This document shows positions 45,246-59,640 of a stretch of 64,000 nucleotides of DNA, piece after piece. This stretch comes from Papio anubis (Eukaryota > Chordata > Mammalia > Primates > Cercopithecidae): positions 123,947,610 to 124,011,609 of the forward strand of contig NC_044996.1 in assembly GCF_008728515.1 (NCBI RefSeq), given 5' to 3'. The notes beneath the pieces were generated by a model. That model ran no database searches and was not told where the DNA came from. It worked only from the letters and a program-made list of their open reading frames with translations. Positions within the stretch are counted from its first letter, which is position 1, and each line of letters opens with the position of its first letter. Position numbers and translations under genes: made by a program.

Positions 45246-47870
45246 TCACTTGACTCTCCAGCAAAAATGAATATTACTGTGAGGACAAGAATTGTACTCT
45301 CAGAGTCAGTATGAATATGAAAGCATTTTGCAATGCATAATGTGTTCAGCAACTGTAATGTTAGCAAGAACACCTATATAAATAAATATACTGCCTTATA
45401 AAATGTCTATCTAAATCATAATCAGAAACAGTAAAACCAGATTATTTTAATTCTTCGTATAGGCCACACACATTTTCTTTTTGTCCCAGGAAAGACAAAC
45501 ATTTTCTACCTCTATCATGTTATATCTGGATTTCTCCTTTTTCCTTTCCTGCATGAAGCATCATTGTGGAGAATTTATAGTTAAAATAATTTGCAATGCA
45601 ATTAACCGCCAAAGTGTCAAAATCTGAAAATAATGTAATATAACACCAAAGAGTCCAATGCCTATTTCAGCAATATTGTTAGCACATTTCTTCAGGCTAA
45701 CCGCAAAGATAATAAAGGGGGCTGAGATAGAAGGGTCACCTTAACTTGGAAAACATAAAGAAGCATCTTACACTTTTCATCTATAAAACTCAGTATTAGA
45801 GTTGATGTTTTAGTGAGACTGACCATAATTTATATGTTCAAATGCTACAGTTACCACCATTTGGACCAAGATCATAGCTTTTAGAAGAGTCTGGGCTACA
45901 ACTGGCAAAAGCTGCCTCATCACAGCATCAGAGACCTCCTGAAGACCAGTTAAAATTATCTTTCGGGATTTTTAAGTCACTAGAGTACCATTGTTTTCAA
46001 GAAATCTCTAAAGATAAGATATCAACATTAATATGATCACTTTTATTTCATTTTGGGGCATGCTGCTACCCTAGTACTTAAACATATCCTCAAGGTTTTG
46101 ATCCATCAGAATAGGAAAGCTATACTTCTATAAATGATATGATATAGATGTCAGGGCAAAGATTAAAATGAGCCCTTTACTTTCTCCTCCACGCTCCTCT
46201 CTTACATCTAACTGTTGGCTCTATGCAGTTTAAGCTATTTCTAGTCTGGATAGCACAGAAGACATAATAATCTCACTACAGATGGAGTTTAAGGGCAAGG
46301 AATTCATAAATTTAAAGAAAGGAAAAAATTACACAGAATGTTTATGAAATAAAACAAATACTTAACATGCTAAAATAAGCCTAATTCATGATCAAACCTA
46401 AATTAACAAAAGAAAAAAATAGCTTGGAGGAAAAAAAAAAGAGAGACAGAAAGAAGAGAAGAATGCATTCCTGAGAATGTTCTGTAAACTGTAAAGTACT
46501 ATATAATTAGAAGATAATATTAGCACTAAAATAATAAAATAGGTATTTGCTATATTTATTATATTTACAAAAACAATGGGGTAAAATGCTAAAATACAAA
46601 GTGCCATATACAAGGTCATACCTTTGGCTAATGTAAAAGGTGTTTTTGAGCTCAGAACAATCTGATTTAAACAATGTGACCTTAATGATTATGCCTGGCC
46701 TGGGATTTCCATGAGTTTAATCAAAGCCGACAAGTGTTCCAGGCTCACCAATGAGAGTGGCAGGGCAGAGACAAGCAGAGGAAGTCTGCTAAAACACAAG
46801 CTCTGAAATGACTTCTCAGGAGAGCTTATCACTCCAGACTGAAAGGCTGTACTGAAAGGCAGGAGTGAGGAGTAAGTAGAGTACAGAACTGAAAATTCCA
46901 GATTCTCTGTAACTCATTTATTATATAAAACAAGGATCTGCACAGAGCAAAACAGATGGGCTCCAAACTGCCAGAGAAAGTGTAATCCAGAACAAAACCT
47001 AACCTAACTGGAATGAAAAGATCAGATCAATAGAAGTGAAACATAACATTATTTATCTTTAGTCGATAATCACTGAGATATATACTACATTGATTATCTG
47101 TATTGCCTTTTGTCCTTTATGATTGTATTCTATTGTCTGTTCCATTATACTTAATGGCAAATTCCAAGGAAACCCAAGCTGTTCAGTCTCCTTTTATTCA
47201 TTCTCACACTTCATATTAACAGACATCCCTGCCCAACACTGCAACCAATTTCCCTTCCCACCAGGGATTTTGGTCTTCACAGCCTACTTCTTTCTGATTT
47301 TAAGCAGGAAGACTCTCTCTAATTTTAAAGGTGAGGAAAGTGAACGAAAATCTAGCCTAAGGGTTGTCCAAGTCCCTTCTGACTAGTTCAATATATGTAA
47401 CATAAAATCATCCATTAAAAGCAATCAGAATTCTAACTATACTGGAATAAATATATACTTTTATACTTTTTCATTATGAAAGAAATGCAAATTAATTGAA
47501 AAAAAATTGGGAAGATACATGCTTTCTCCATGGTTTATTTTCTGCTTCCCTGTTGTTAGTTTAATGTACTATTTTCTTAGTTCATTTGCTCTCAGTTTAT
47601 AGTGACCTTACCTTCTTTATAGTATGGTATTCTTTTTTAACACAGGTAATATCTTTTGGCTCATAATATAATTAAACAAGTGTTCATAATAAACCTACTT
47701 CATGTGGAAGGATTTTCTTCTAATATGTTAGAGGATACTTCCTCTACTCTTTCTCATTCTTTTTCTTTACTCATCCTTAAATACAGATCTATTTCAGGGA
47801 GAGACACACCACCTCACAACCTCAGCTCTCTCAGTTTGCTCACGTGTTGAAAGGCACTTTGATGCTTGTA

Positions 47871-48084
47871 CAGGTTGAGTATCTCTAATCCGAAAATCAG
47901 AAACTTTTTGAGCACTCACATGATGCTCAACAGGAAACACTCATTGGAGCATTTTGGTTTAGTATTTTCAGATTAGTGACACTCAACTGTTAAGTGTATC
48001 ATGCAAATAGTCCCAAATCCAAAAAAATCTGAAATCCGAAACACTTCTAATCTCAAGCATTTCAGATAAGGGACACTCAACTTG
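47871..48084 (+). mobile_element. MER2-type Tigger-group DNA transposon
   Basis: Ends caggttgagtatctctaatcc and ...gggacactcaacttg are inverted repeats, flanked by ta at 47869-47870 and 48085-48086. Many copies of the ccgaaa / ttcgg-like motif characteristic of MER2. No transposase; strand is arbitrary for a near-palindromic element. Confidence 0.85.
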
Positions 48085-48504
48085 TACTGCCTTGTGGAAT
48101 TCCTGGGCTATAACAAGTTTTCATAAGTGATAAGTTCTCCTTCCTCTTGAAAATTGCCTTCCATATCCTCTGGACAAAATAAAGATTTAGGGGTAGGGTT
48201 TAGGCTAAGACAGTTGATGTTCTAGTGCCTATCTCAAGCTACTATAATCTCTATTCAGTAATCTGGGGTCTCCTTGTTCCTTCTAAACGGCAGCCATCAC
48301 TGGGGATGTTCTAAAAACCTATTTAACTCACAGTCCAATGTACTAAAGTGAAGAGGTTCCTAAGAACTATTAATATATTACATAGGATTCTAAATCTGCC
48401 TGGCATTAGAAAGATTTCAGCCATGTTCTTTAGGTTAGTCAATGGTTGGCTACTAGCACTGTTTTCACTCCTTACCCATTTGAAACTCTTACTCATTTGT
48501 TAAA

Positions 48505-48795
48505 AATACTTATCTTTTAGAAAAGATTTCTGGGTACATAGTAGGTATGCATTAGGTATTTATGGAGTACATTAGATATTTGGATACAGGCATACAATGT
48601 GTAATAATTACATCAGGGTAAATGGGGTATCCATCACCTCAAGCATTTATCATTTCTTTGTGTTATGAACATTCCAGTAATACTCCCTCAGTTACTCTAA
48701 AATGTACAACAAATTATTGCTGACTGTAGTCCCTCAGTTACTCTGTTGTGCTATCAAGTAGTAGATCTAATTCATTGTATCTAACTATAAAATAC
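48505..48795 (-). mobile_element. L1 3'UTR fragment (L1MA/L1MB type)
   Basis: Reverse complement of an older L1 3' end: gggtatccatcacctcaagc, aatgtgtaataattacatca and gttgtgctatcaagtag are typical. A 15-bp direct repeat inside it is noted separately. Confidence 0.75.
48684..48744. repeat. 15-bp direct repeat inside an L1 fragment
   Basis: tccctcagttactct at 48684-48698 and again at 48730-48744. The second copy replaces the usual L1 text at that point. Confidence 0.85.
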
Positions 48796-48990
48796 TCATT
48801 TTTAATCTAGATTTTGGGCTGCTATTCAGGCATTTCTACAGATATTTTAGTACTTTCTTTTTCTGATTAACACATACTTGTTATGCTATATTTAACCATT
48901 ATACAAACACATAATTTAAAGTTAATGCCCCTAAAATTTATCCTATTCCTTGCAAAGGCAACCAACATTAAGTCTATTGCATAGTTCTTC

Positions 48991-49175
48991 AAATTATTTT
49001 CTTTTTTTTTTTTTTTNNNNNNNNNNNNNNNNNNNNNNNNNNNNNNNNNNNNNNNNNNNNNNNNNNNNNNNNNNNNNNNNNNNNNNNNNNNNNNNNNNNN
49101 NNNNNNNNNNNNNNNNGTTGGAGACTGGAGCTGTTCCTATTCGGCCATCTTGCTCCGCCCCCAAATTATTTTCTT
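48991..49175 (-). mobile_element. L1 insertion hidden by the gap, 5' end intact
   Basis: Target-site duplication aaattattttctt at 48991-49003 and again, identical, at 49163-49175. Inside it lie a poly-T run (the antisense poly-A tail), the 100-N gap, and 46 bases whose reverse complement is the first L1 5'UTR bases (begins gggggcggagcaagatggcc). These agree with the start of the L1 at 33854 except for one extra leading G. Both ends are therefore present and the element is probably full-length, about 6 kb, lying in the sense orientation of CNKSR2. An internal deletion or rearrangement inside the gap cannot be excluded. Confidence 0.9.
49017..49116. other. 100-N assembly gap
   Basis: Exactly 100 N, the usual placeholder for a gap of unknown size. 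A T15 run (49002-49016) abuts it on the left and an L1 5' end (49117-49162, minus strand) on the right, so the missing sequence is the body of a minus-strand L1. Confidence 0.97.
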
Positions 49176-49319
49176 CACTATAAATACATTGCTTTTTTAC
49201 ACAAATGTTATGCTATATCTATTGTTTTGAAGCTTGCTTTTGTGAGTTATGCAGATCTTGATGTCAATCACTATCAGGATACTTTATGTGATCCAAAATA
49301 CTTTAAAATTTGGATTGCC

Positions 49320-49775
49320 ACTTAGAGGCACTTCATTGTACTAGACTCCCCACTCAGCCCACTTTTTCTCCAGCTACTGCTGTGGCAATCTGCTTCACTT
49401 CAGTTGTACTACCTTTGCTTTCTGTCCTAGAGGTCTCTGGTACCTCCAAAAACCTGGTAGTGTGAGAGTTAACATCCCAAGGAGCAATCTTTGACCAATG
49501 GGATAATTGGATTAGTGCCAGCAGATACATTCTCCCTCTTCAATCTTTGTCAGTCAGGTTGGACAATTCTGAGGCACATTCTACAGGGCTTCTCAGAAGG
49601 TCCTGATGGGATCGAACTTCAGTTCCCTATAGTGGTGAACAATTCTAGAATCCATATTGATTCTCCTTCCCAGTGTCTCTTCTGTGCCTTGGGATAACTA
49701 ATCAACATAAACTATCTGCATTCAAGCCTTTGTTGTAGGCTCTGTTTTCCAGAAAGAACCCAGGCTAAGATGCTC
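49320..49775. repeat. Possible old interspersed repeat, family not named
   Basis: Starts near cactcagcccactttttctc and ends with tccagaaagaacccaggcta agatg; the style fits an ancient MER/LTR relic. I cannot place it further. Confidence 0.35.
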
Positions 49776-49977
49776 ATATAGAATACATATTAATTCATCT
49801 TTGAAAAGGAGCCATTATAAATCATATTGTACTTAGAATATTTGAGTATCATAGAAACAAGGAAAACATTAAAACTAACTCACAATTTCATCCTAAACAA
49901 GCCATATAAAAACTCAGGCTTTTGATTTTCTGGTGCATATAAAAAGGAGAGAAAGAAGAAATTAAAAACCCTAAATA

Positions 49978-50279
<302 letters not shown>

Positions 50280-50409
50280 AAACCCAACCAATAACAACAA
50301 AAAACCTAAATAATGAGATATAACCTAAATAAATAAATAAATACTAGAAAGAGGACTACCAGATTATAAAGCTCTGTCTAGAAAATTTACTTATTTATTT
50401 TCTCCTAGC

Positions 50410-50570
50410 AACAATCATTCATGAAAGATATTAATATCCCCATTTTACATAATTAGAACAAACTCTCAAGAACATCACTTGATTCAGCTCACCGAGATAG
50501 AAAACGGTAGAATTAGGATTCAGACACAGGTTTTTAGACTCAAAGTTATTTCTTCTACACTATAGAGATC
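50410..50570 (-). repeat. MIR-like fragment
   Basis: taatatccccattttacata, then aattaggattcagacacagg and ttcttctacactatagag, in reversed MIR order. Confidence 0.55.
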
Positions 50571-51974
50571 TGGAAAGACACTTGTTCTAGAAATTTTCTT
50601 TAGCATCATATACTAAGTGGTACTGTATACTATTTTATTATTCCAAAAAATTAACTATTCTTGTGAGAAAAGTAATATAGAAGTATACATACAACCTTTT
50701 AGTAAAGGCTGGGTAATCTTTGTATAAAACGGTCAGGATGGGAAGTAGAAGAATAACATGAAAAGACAAGTGCTTTCTGAGACGAACTGATTTGGTTAAT
50801 GCCATTCACTGTTGCCATCATCATCAGACAGGATTTTTAAATTCTCACTAGCTGGAATGCAAAATTGCCAAGGTAAACATACGGCATTCATTTCTAAACT
50901 CCTTCAGTACTATTTACGCTGTTACTTATTTCTAATAGCAAGTAGCCCAGAATCTGACTTTTAAGAAAGATAAGTCAATATGAGTCAATTATTAGGAATT
51001 TATTTAAGAAACTAAAAATTACTTATTATTTTAAAATTATTTAAAATTAAAAATAGTTAGTGATTAAGAACTTTTAAAATTTGGCTATTACTTATTATGG
51101 TTTTTATTTAATAAAATTTCAATCATCATTTTATAACCTCAAAGAGATTTTTCCTTGGTCTAATTAATTAAAATGATATTTAAGGTCTTTAGTACAAGAG
51201 AAATCCCACAGTATTTCTTTCATCATTTAAATTTATTTCTGTTATTCTGTCATATGGTGGAATCTGAAATTTCCTCAGAAATAAAATTTCATATTTTTTA
51301 CAGTTCTCTAGAGATTCTTTTTCTATAAATTATTTACATGTCCTTTGTTGATATCTGAATATTGATCACAAATGTGCATTTGTAACTGGAACTATTCCTC
51401 CACAGAAAAGGCTACATCAACAGATGTAAAAATATATACCATACATAAATTAATTGAGAAAAACAAGGCAAAAAGAAATCATGTATATAAATTAGAGCCA
51501 AGAATGAAGCTAAATACAAAACAAATACCATGAGATGCACTTGTCCATTATGAGCCACAAATTTTAATCTTAAGTTCGTAGCAGCCAATGCATAAAGAAA
51601 AGTACAGCTCTTTTTGGTACTAACGTCAGGGAGAGATTACTCCTGAGAAATCTGATAAAGAAAAAAATGTTAACATACACTGACCTCAATAACAGCCTTG
51701 AAGTAAACACAATGAAGAACCCACAGCAGTGTACCAAAGTCGAATTCAGTAAATTCAATACTTCAGAAAGAACAGTCATTGTCACAGAAAATTCAACGCC
51801 AAAGAAACAGTCACTCACAGAAAATAAAATGTAGGTGGGAAAGGCTCTGTGCATGCTCCTTAGTTATTGACAAAATAGGCACAGCTAGACAGTAGCCCTG
51901 GGTTTCATGGGAAAAAAGACAGTACAATTTGTAAAGCCTCAGGGAACTAGAATTGGTAGCAACTGCCAGATCTG

Positions 51975-52165
51975 GAAAGGCCATGGGCTTTGGTATGAGA
52001 TTCTGTGTTCAAACTGAATAGTTGAACAACTTAATATTTGTGACCCTTAGTTCCACCATCTGCAAAAGTAGGATTAAATGAGAGAATACACTTATAGAAA
52101 CTAAGCTAATACTTGAAATATATAGGCCCTAAATAAATATTAGTGTCTTTCTATTCTCCAGGCCC
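51975..52165 (+). repeat. MIR SINE
   Basis: ttagttccaccatctgcaaa, aggattaaatgagagaatac and ccctaaataaatattagtg: MIR plus strand. Confidence 0.6.
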
Positions 52166-53223
52166 TACAGGTAGATCGACATGAGGGAGTTGTAATTATT
52201 TTCCCTCTTGGACTAATAAGGAGAAAAATACATTAATTATCCACTCCTGAGACTATTCTTATAAACCACAAAGGGCATCCCTACTGCACAATGAGGGGGA
52301 GAGGATTAGCAGAGGATTATTCAGTACCATTTCTATAGTAGATAACAAAAAAGGAATAGGGATGCTGTATCGCTGATATTCTGATTTCCCTCCATACATA
52401 CATTCAGACGTTTTAAAAGTATTTACTTTTCTAAATACAAAATAGTATTCTTTTACAAATATTCAAACATTTCAGAAACATAAAACTTATAAACTGATAT
52501 TAGGAATAAATGAGGCAAATGTCCTTTTACAGACATATGAATCTTCACCGCCTAGTACCTGGCAGATGCAGAAATGACATGATTTCACACACACCAGAGG
52601 TGAAGAAGTTATTAGGACAAACCAGCATTGATCAAGAAATGCATTTACAAATAAAAGTGGCCAACTGTTCATTAAGAAGACAGGAGATGGCCTTTCAACA
52701 AAGTAAAATGTATCCATAGCCCATTTCTAGTAATAAAATATATGTAAAGTCATTAACTGATTCAAAAATATTGCCATATTACCATTTGAAAGGTTGTCTG
52801 GTAAGTATAGAATTGGAGCAAAGGAAATTTGATTTTTTTAATAAAGTATTCCATCCAAATGATGATAGAGATTAATTACCCATTATAGAACAGAATACCT
52901 TTCTCTGATCTTTTTTTTGTAATAGATGAACAGTAAAAGAAATTCTCATTTCAAATTCTCCTTGCTCTACATTATTAATTTTTTATTACATTCCAACCTT
53001 GCTACATATTACAATTTAAAAATATTGTATCTTTTTTTCCTATTAGGTACAATAGAATGGTTATAACTAACGTAATTTGTTATGCTTTGATTCTTTTGTA
53101 GATTTCCTATAAAAATACACTTAACTGATATGGTCAGTAGATTTTTTTCTTATGGTTCACTTCTTCTAGTTGATCAAGGAAATATTCTCTAATAAAGATT
53201 AAAATAAATCCAAGTGTACTCAC

Positions 53224-53265
53224 CACGTGAAGAATTTTATTCTCTGTTTCATATACAGTACAATC
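53224..53265 (-). CDS. CNKSR2: CNKSR2 coding exon, 42 nt (end of CRIC region)
   Basis: Internal exon of the CNK2 scaffold protein, which links Ras/Raf/MAPK and Rho-family signalling at the postsynaptic membrane. On the minus strand it reads DCTVYETENKILHV, 14 codons, phase 0 at both ends; this matches roughly residues 174-187 of human CNK2 as I remember it. The acceptor is a T-rich tract ending in cag just above 53265. The donor is CACGTG/gtgagt, with gtgagt at 53218-53223. It belongs at or just past the end of the CRIC domain. It is first of four visible exons in transcription order and is flanked by very long introns (over 10.7 kb before, 26.1 kb after). The length is a multiple of three, so skipping would keep the frame. 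Confidence 0.93.
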
Positions 53266-53924
53266 CTGAAAAAAAGAACCATACACATTAGATTCAAAAT
53301 ACCAAGCATTCTTTTAAAATATTTTCTTAGAAATTACACTATAATTTTAAAAGTCTTAACAATTCAAGCAAAAATAATAGGAAAAATCTGGGATGCTATA
53401 TACCAAAATATTAATAATGGTTAGCTCTGATGGTCACTAACAGAGGATATCCTTATTTTTGCTTAACTGTATATTCTAATTTTACTACCTTTAAATGCAT
53501 ACTAAAAGACAATATACATTAAGTAGACTTTTAAAAACAAATATTGAAAAAATATTGTAATCACTTTCCATCTAAGCTTTTACACGTGATAAATGTATTT
53601 TGTTGAAATGTCCCTAACATTTCAAATACTAATTTATTATCGATTAGAACATTAAAAAACACACTAACATTTATTTCAATAGTCCTATCAAAATCTCAAA
53701 TAATTTTATATTTTTAACTATTGCAAGCTATTAAATATACTTTACAGTACACATTTAAAATTAATACATCTACTAATAATAATTACCCAGTTCATAGTTC
53801 TCACCTAAATTTAAGTCCCAGGAATTACAAAAAATTCTTTCAAAAGCCACCATGGTCTTTTTTTTTTAACCTGCAGTTACTGGATATACAATAAGCAGCA
53901 ATACAACAAACTGATCTTTGCTTA

Positions 53925-54402
<478 letters not shown>

Positions 54403-56639
54403 TCACTATTTTAACTTTAAAAAACTAACTTTACTTCAAAAAATAAAATTATTATTTGGCTAATTTTGAAGAAGCAAACCCACCCATTTCCACAGTACTG
54501 AATATTTTAAGAAATGATATTCCAGTTCATTTTTTCCCGAATTTAATTTTAACAAAAAGGAATGTTGTTCAACACAATTTTTGATAATGCAACTTCACCA
54601 CAATGCCTTGTCAGAAGAAATACATACTCAGATCAGGGGCAAAGGTTTAAAAATAAAACTTAAGTATATTTTACAAATTCAAAGAAATACTTAAGATTTG
54701 GGTCTTGTCTTTCTGAAGGACTCATATGCCAAAGGAGAGATAATCTGGGAAAAGTTGGTAAGTTGCCCAGTTTCTGCATGCTGCTTCTATAGCTTGCTTC
54801 AGCTGCAATGTATGCAAATTCCATTATTTGTCTACCTTCCAGAATCAGAGGGTATGACTAAACATTCAAAGGGATTCTCTTCAAGGAAAAAAGTAAATAT
54901 GATCTGAATGTATACTCTAGCAGTGGATAATAATCATACAGAAAGTAACTATTTCAAGTATCTTTAAAATATAAAAATTTACTAGCACATTCCTAGTGTG
55001 ATCCAACAAAAAGAACTGTTAAAATAATCTTAAACTGTTTTCAGTAATCATATGATGTTAGATGGTAGTGTTGTGATTATTGTCATGCAGAATCTGTTGT
55101 GTGTGCTTTGTAAGATGAATAACTGAACAATTATATGACTGCCATTCTATCACTCCAGTGTCATTGTTAAGTATTTTTAGCATGGGATAAAGCTGACACA
55201 TATATAAGATTGAAGAAGTTAAATAACATGCTGGCGACTCTTGAAGTATTATCTATGTACATACATATATATATGTATGCATGTATTTCTTAGCTCTGCA
55301 ACCTGAAAAGGCATAGGAACAATGACCTAGCTAGTAATGATACACTTCCCAGAGTTTACGGTCTGAAAACCACATTTCCCAGGCTTTCTTGGAAAATGGC
55401 TGATTTGAGATCTGGAATAGGAAATGTACAAGATGAGCTTGGATTATACTGTGATACAAGACAGAAGGAAGTTATCAAAGACTACTAGGAGTAGCGTATC
55501 AAGACTACTACTACACAGGAGTTGACTCTTGTGTTAGTAGGACTCAGGACTCAACAGGAAGAGATTCCCCCTGGCCAAACATGAAACAATCTGAGCATCT
55601 AAAAGGATAATAACTGCAATGTATGGAAACACAATAAATAGTATTAAATATATGTTTGATGCTATATTAATATTACATTTTAAATATGCTACCTATATCT
55701 AAATATAGTTAGTAATATTTAAATAATGTTGAATATATTAATTAGACAATATAAAATAGACATATTTTTTGCCTTGATTCAGCAAATATTAATCAACCGT
55801 ACTAGGGATAAAAGGATGAATAAAATATGGCCCCTGACTTTAAGAGAAGGGCTGTTCAGGGAGATAGGAATTCACACAAATAAGTTAAAACACAGAATTT
55901 AAAAGTACTCATGCTGTTTTAAGTGTTTTTAACTTCAGAAGTATAAATGATACACAATTACACAAATCAATAGATAAAAGGCAAATTATTTAAAATTTCA
56001 AGATATTAATATATTTTTATTAAAATTCAACAGGAAATCAAATTCAACGTATAGTATACTGGATTGTACTATACATTGCTCTAGTCAAATTTCAAACTTT
56101 TTAAAAAGTTCTACTAGCTGCGGGTTAGTGACAGAAAGGATGACATCTGTGATCCTAGATTTAAGATTATTTGAAGAACAAAATATTGGTGCACACTCAA
56201 CTATTTTGACATGACCCTGAAAGACAAAGTTTAAGGGAGATATATGAGGTGATTGAGGTGGTCAAGTTTTTCTACCAGTCCAAAAAAACGCCACATATAA
56301 ATATTAAAATTAAGAACTTGTTATTTAAAATAAACAAAACTAAATGATTGTAAAATGAATTTAAATACATTTTAAATAATGTTTTTGATAAGTTTTGCAG
56401 CACTTATGTATGTAAAGTTAAGTTTAAATCTGCATTAAGAGATTTGGGATACTCTTGATTAGTGTAACAAAGGCACAATTATGGGAGCTAGAGGAGCAGA
56501 GGAGGAAGAAACTAAACTCTGTGTGAAAACAAATCAAGAAAGGTGGCTTTTAACTGGGTCTTGGAAACAGTGGGTCTTCAGAAAGAGAAAATAATGGCAT
56601 CATTGCAAAAGCAATCAATGTAATCTACACTCAGTTAAG

Positions 56640-56785
56640 TTAAGTAATTTTCAGATTTTACTTCTGCATTAAGAATCATTTGAGGGGTGGGTTAAAATGC
56701 AGATTCCCAGAAGTACAGATCTAGTTGATTCAGAGTGAGGCCTCCAAGATGATATTTATAAAGATGGTATTTTAAGAAACACTTG
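56640..56785. mobile_element. hAT MER5/MER20-like relic
   Basis: ttaagaatcatttgaggggt, ggttaaaatgcagattccca and gatctagttgattcagagtg match the general pattern of a diverged MER5/MER20-class repeat. Confidence 0.45.
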
Positions 56786-57128
56786 ATCTATTTTATAGGA
56801 TTACCATGTGATACAGGAACACCAAAGTTATCCCAAAATTATCAAATATATAGAATTCATAAACTGGTAACCTTTTTATAACATTATCTGCCAGCTCACT
56901 CCAAATAGTTCTCAGATCCACAGAATTGTATGTTTGATTACACTTTCCCCCAATTCATTGATTATTTTTTCCTATTAAACTTATTTCTTTCTTCAATAGC
57001 TTACTATGTTGAACAGTTGCTTCTACTTGTCTGTATCTCTATCTTCTTTCAGCAAGGTCGGCTTGTCAGTTATTGAAACCCAGAGGCTTTCCACAAAGGG
57101 TGAGGATGCAGCATATTAAAAATAGAAG

Positions 57129-57577
57129 CCCTATTCACAATAGCAAAGACTTGGAATCAACCCAGATGTCCATCAGTGACAGATTGGATTAAGAAAATGT
57201 GGCACATATACACCATGGAATACTATGCAGCCATAAAAAAGGATGAGTTTGTGTCCTTTGTAGGGACATGGATGCAGCTGGAAACCATCATTCTTAGCAA
57301 ACTATCACAAGAACAGAAAACCAAACACCGCATGTTCTCACTCATAGGTGGGAACTGAACAATGAGATCACTTGGACTCAGGAAGGGGAACATCACACAC
57401 CGGGGCCTATCGTGGGGAGCGGGGAGGGGGGAGGGATTGCATTGGGAGTTATACCTGATGTAAATGACGAGTTGATGGGTGCAGCACACCAACATGGCAC
57501 AAGTATACATATGTAACAAACCTGCACGTTATGCACATGTACCCTACAACTTAAAGTATAATAATAATAAATAAATT

Positions 57578-57608
<31 letters not shown>

Positions 57609-57633
57609 AAATACACTTCAAAAAAAAAAAAAA
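57129..57633 (+). mobile_element. 5'-truncated L1 (L1PA-type), 3' end only
   Basis: About 500 bp: the last ORF2 codons (open at 57176-57358, ending FSLIGGN then TGA), the whole 3'UTR and a long compound tail of (AAAT)n followed by A19. Target-site duplication aaaaatagaag at 57118-57128 and 57634-57644, with the endonuclease-like site tt/aaaa at the left edge. The right copy is immediately followed by an Alu. Confidence 0.92.
57414..57435 (+). other. Potential G-quadruplex in an L1 3'UTR
   Basis: Four G-runs (4, 4, 6 and 3) separated by agc, a and a. Sits in the 3'UTR poly-G region that is typical of primate L1s. Confidence 0.75.
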
Positions 57634-57644
57634 AAAAATAGAAG

Positions 57645-57977
<333 letters not shown>

Positions 57978-59109
57978 TTATATTAGGGAGAAGAATAGAA
58001 ACTAAATGACTATGTTATATTTTGTTAAGCTGTAATTTTATGGCATTCATTTTATCATGCTAAATATTTAAACAGCTCTAGGTACTTTGGGAGGTTTATT
58101 TATTAGTAAGTTATTTTACCTCCATCAACAGGTGATTTTAAAATACTTGCTTCTAAAGTATGGGTTTTATTAATACTTGGGGCCAAATCCTTTCCCAAAA
58201 GATATCTCAAGTTTTAAAGAGAAAATAGCATTGCATATGGATAAATCTATACTTTACAAACCTATTCATGCTGTGGAAAGGTACACCTCTGACATTCTAG
58301 TTATTTTTAGGTTAGAATTAAATTTAGATTTTAAAGACTGGGTTTACAGCCACGATAATATATACTCCCAGGAATTCTCTCCAGTAGCTCGAGCTTTTAT
58401 TGTACATGCAAAAAAAAAAAAAAAAAAAAATTTCATTTCTTCTTTATCCTTTTCCATATAATGCTTCTACAAACTATGTGATGCATTTACATGAGCCAAA
58501 TTCCTAATGAGAAAATATTCATAAAAATGAGGCGTGTTTCTTGAATTTTGATCACTAAGTATGCACAGAAACATCCTCCCACAGATGAGCTATACACCCA
58601 CACAGGATCATAATGTTATCCTTTCTGTGAAACAATGATGCAATTGCTATAGTGAGAAGAATAACAGAACAATTTTTACTCCTACATATTGCCACTGATG
58701 TTCCATACTTTGTCAACAAGTTTTAAGCACCTGGTGGGTCACAATACTCAGAACAAGTAATATTTCTCATCAACTGTATATTATAATCATAAGAACAGTG
58801 CATATGTTATTAATAGTAAATATATGAAGAGAGATAGTGAAAGGAAATAGTGTATATCTCTAATAATACCATTATATTTCATGAAATTTTATAAATGCCA
58901 TAAATTTCCATGTCTTATTTTTGTGTATATATTGTATTCTTTTACAAATAATATAAAATATTGTTTTACTTAGAAGTAATATATAAATAATCCATCTTTG
59001 TAAACCTTTGATAATGGTACTTTCATACTCAACACTTCAACATATTCTATTATTATCAAAATGCCTTTACATGCCTAAGGGGCTAATTTAAGCAATGAGT
59101 ATTATACTT

Positions 59110-59170
59110 TTCCTTTCTTTTATTTTCTCCTCCCTCCCAGACTTCCTCTCTTCCTTCCTCCCTTCCTTGC
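59110..59170. repeat. Pyrimidine-rich low-complexity tract
   Basis: Irregular CTTT/CTTC repeats (ctcctccctcccag, cttccttcctcccttcc). Confidence 0.8.
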
Positions 59171-59209
59171 ATTCATTTATTTATTGAAGTCACAATTCAG
59201 TTCACCAAC

Positions 59210-59640
59210 ATGTTTTTTGTCATCTCCTAAATGCAATTCAGTTCCAGATACTATTATGTGATGACGGATAAATTACCCTTGGTATTTGGCCATCGTGATT
59301 TCATTAATTAGGAGGGGAGAAAACATTCAAACACAAATAAAAGGTAGACAAGATAAATTCTAATAAAAGATCCCATTAAAAAGGAGATAAATTCTGATAA
59401 TCCTGGATTAACTATGTGGGGGAAATGATATTTTACCTGCCCCTAAATGGCTTTCAAATCTGGAATTTGAAGGTTTAGGGAGAAAGAACATTTCAAACTG
59501 TGTGAACACACTGAACAAATGCACAGTCAATAAGAAGTAAGCAGACTGATTTGGTTAAAATTTAAGCTACGTGGGGAAAATGCAGTGGGAAAGAAAGCAG
59601 AGAAAATAATACGGGGCATATTATGGAGAACTACCAAAGC
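59210..59640 (-). repeat. Possible L2 LINE fragment
   Basis: gaacacactgaacaaatgcacag, taagaagtaagcagactgat and tattatggagaactaccaaa resemble reversed L2 ORF-end sequence; weak. Confidence 0.35.

Noticed and set aside
48950..49183. Open frame across the N gap
   Set aside because: Translation of Ns; the flanks are unique DNA plus an L1 5' end.
51570..51854. 94-codon minus-strand frame upstream of the 120-nt exon, considered as an extra CNKSR2 exon
   Set aside because: The known peptide is continuous from the 42-nt to the 120-nt exon, and this stretch shows no good acceptor/donor pair and does not resemble CNK2.
58177..58461. Frame ending in poly-K before an A20 tract, suggestive of a processed pseudogene
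   Set aside because: No poly-A signal, no target-site duplication seen, no similarity to a known mRNA; the lysines are just the A-run.
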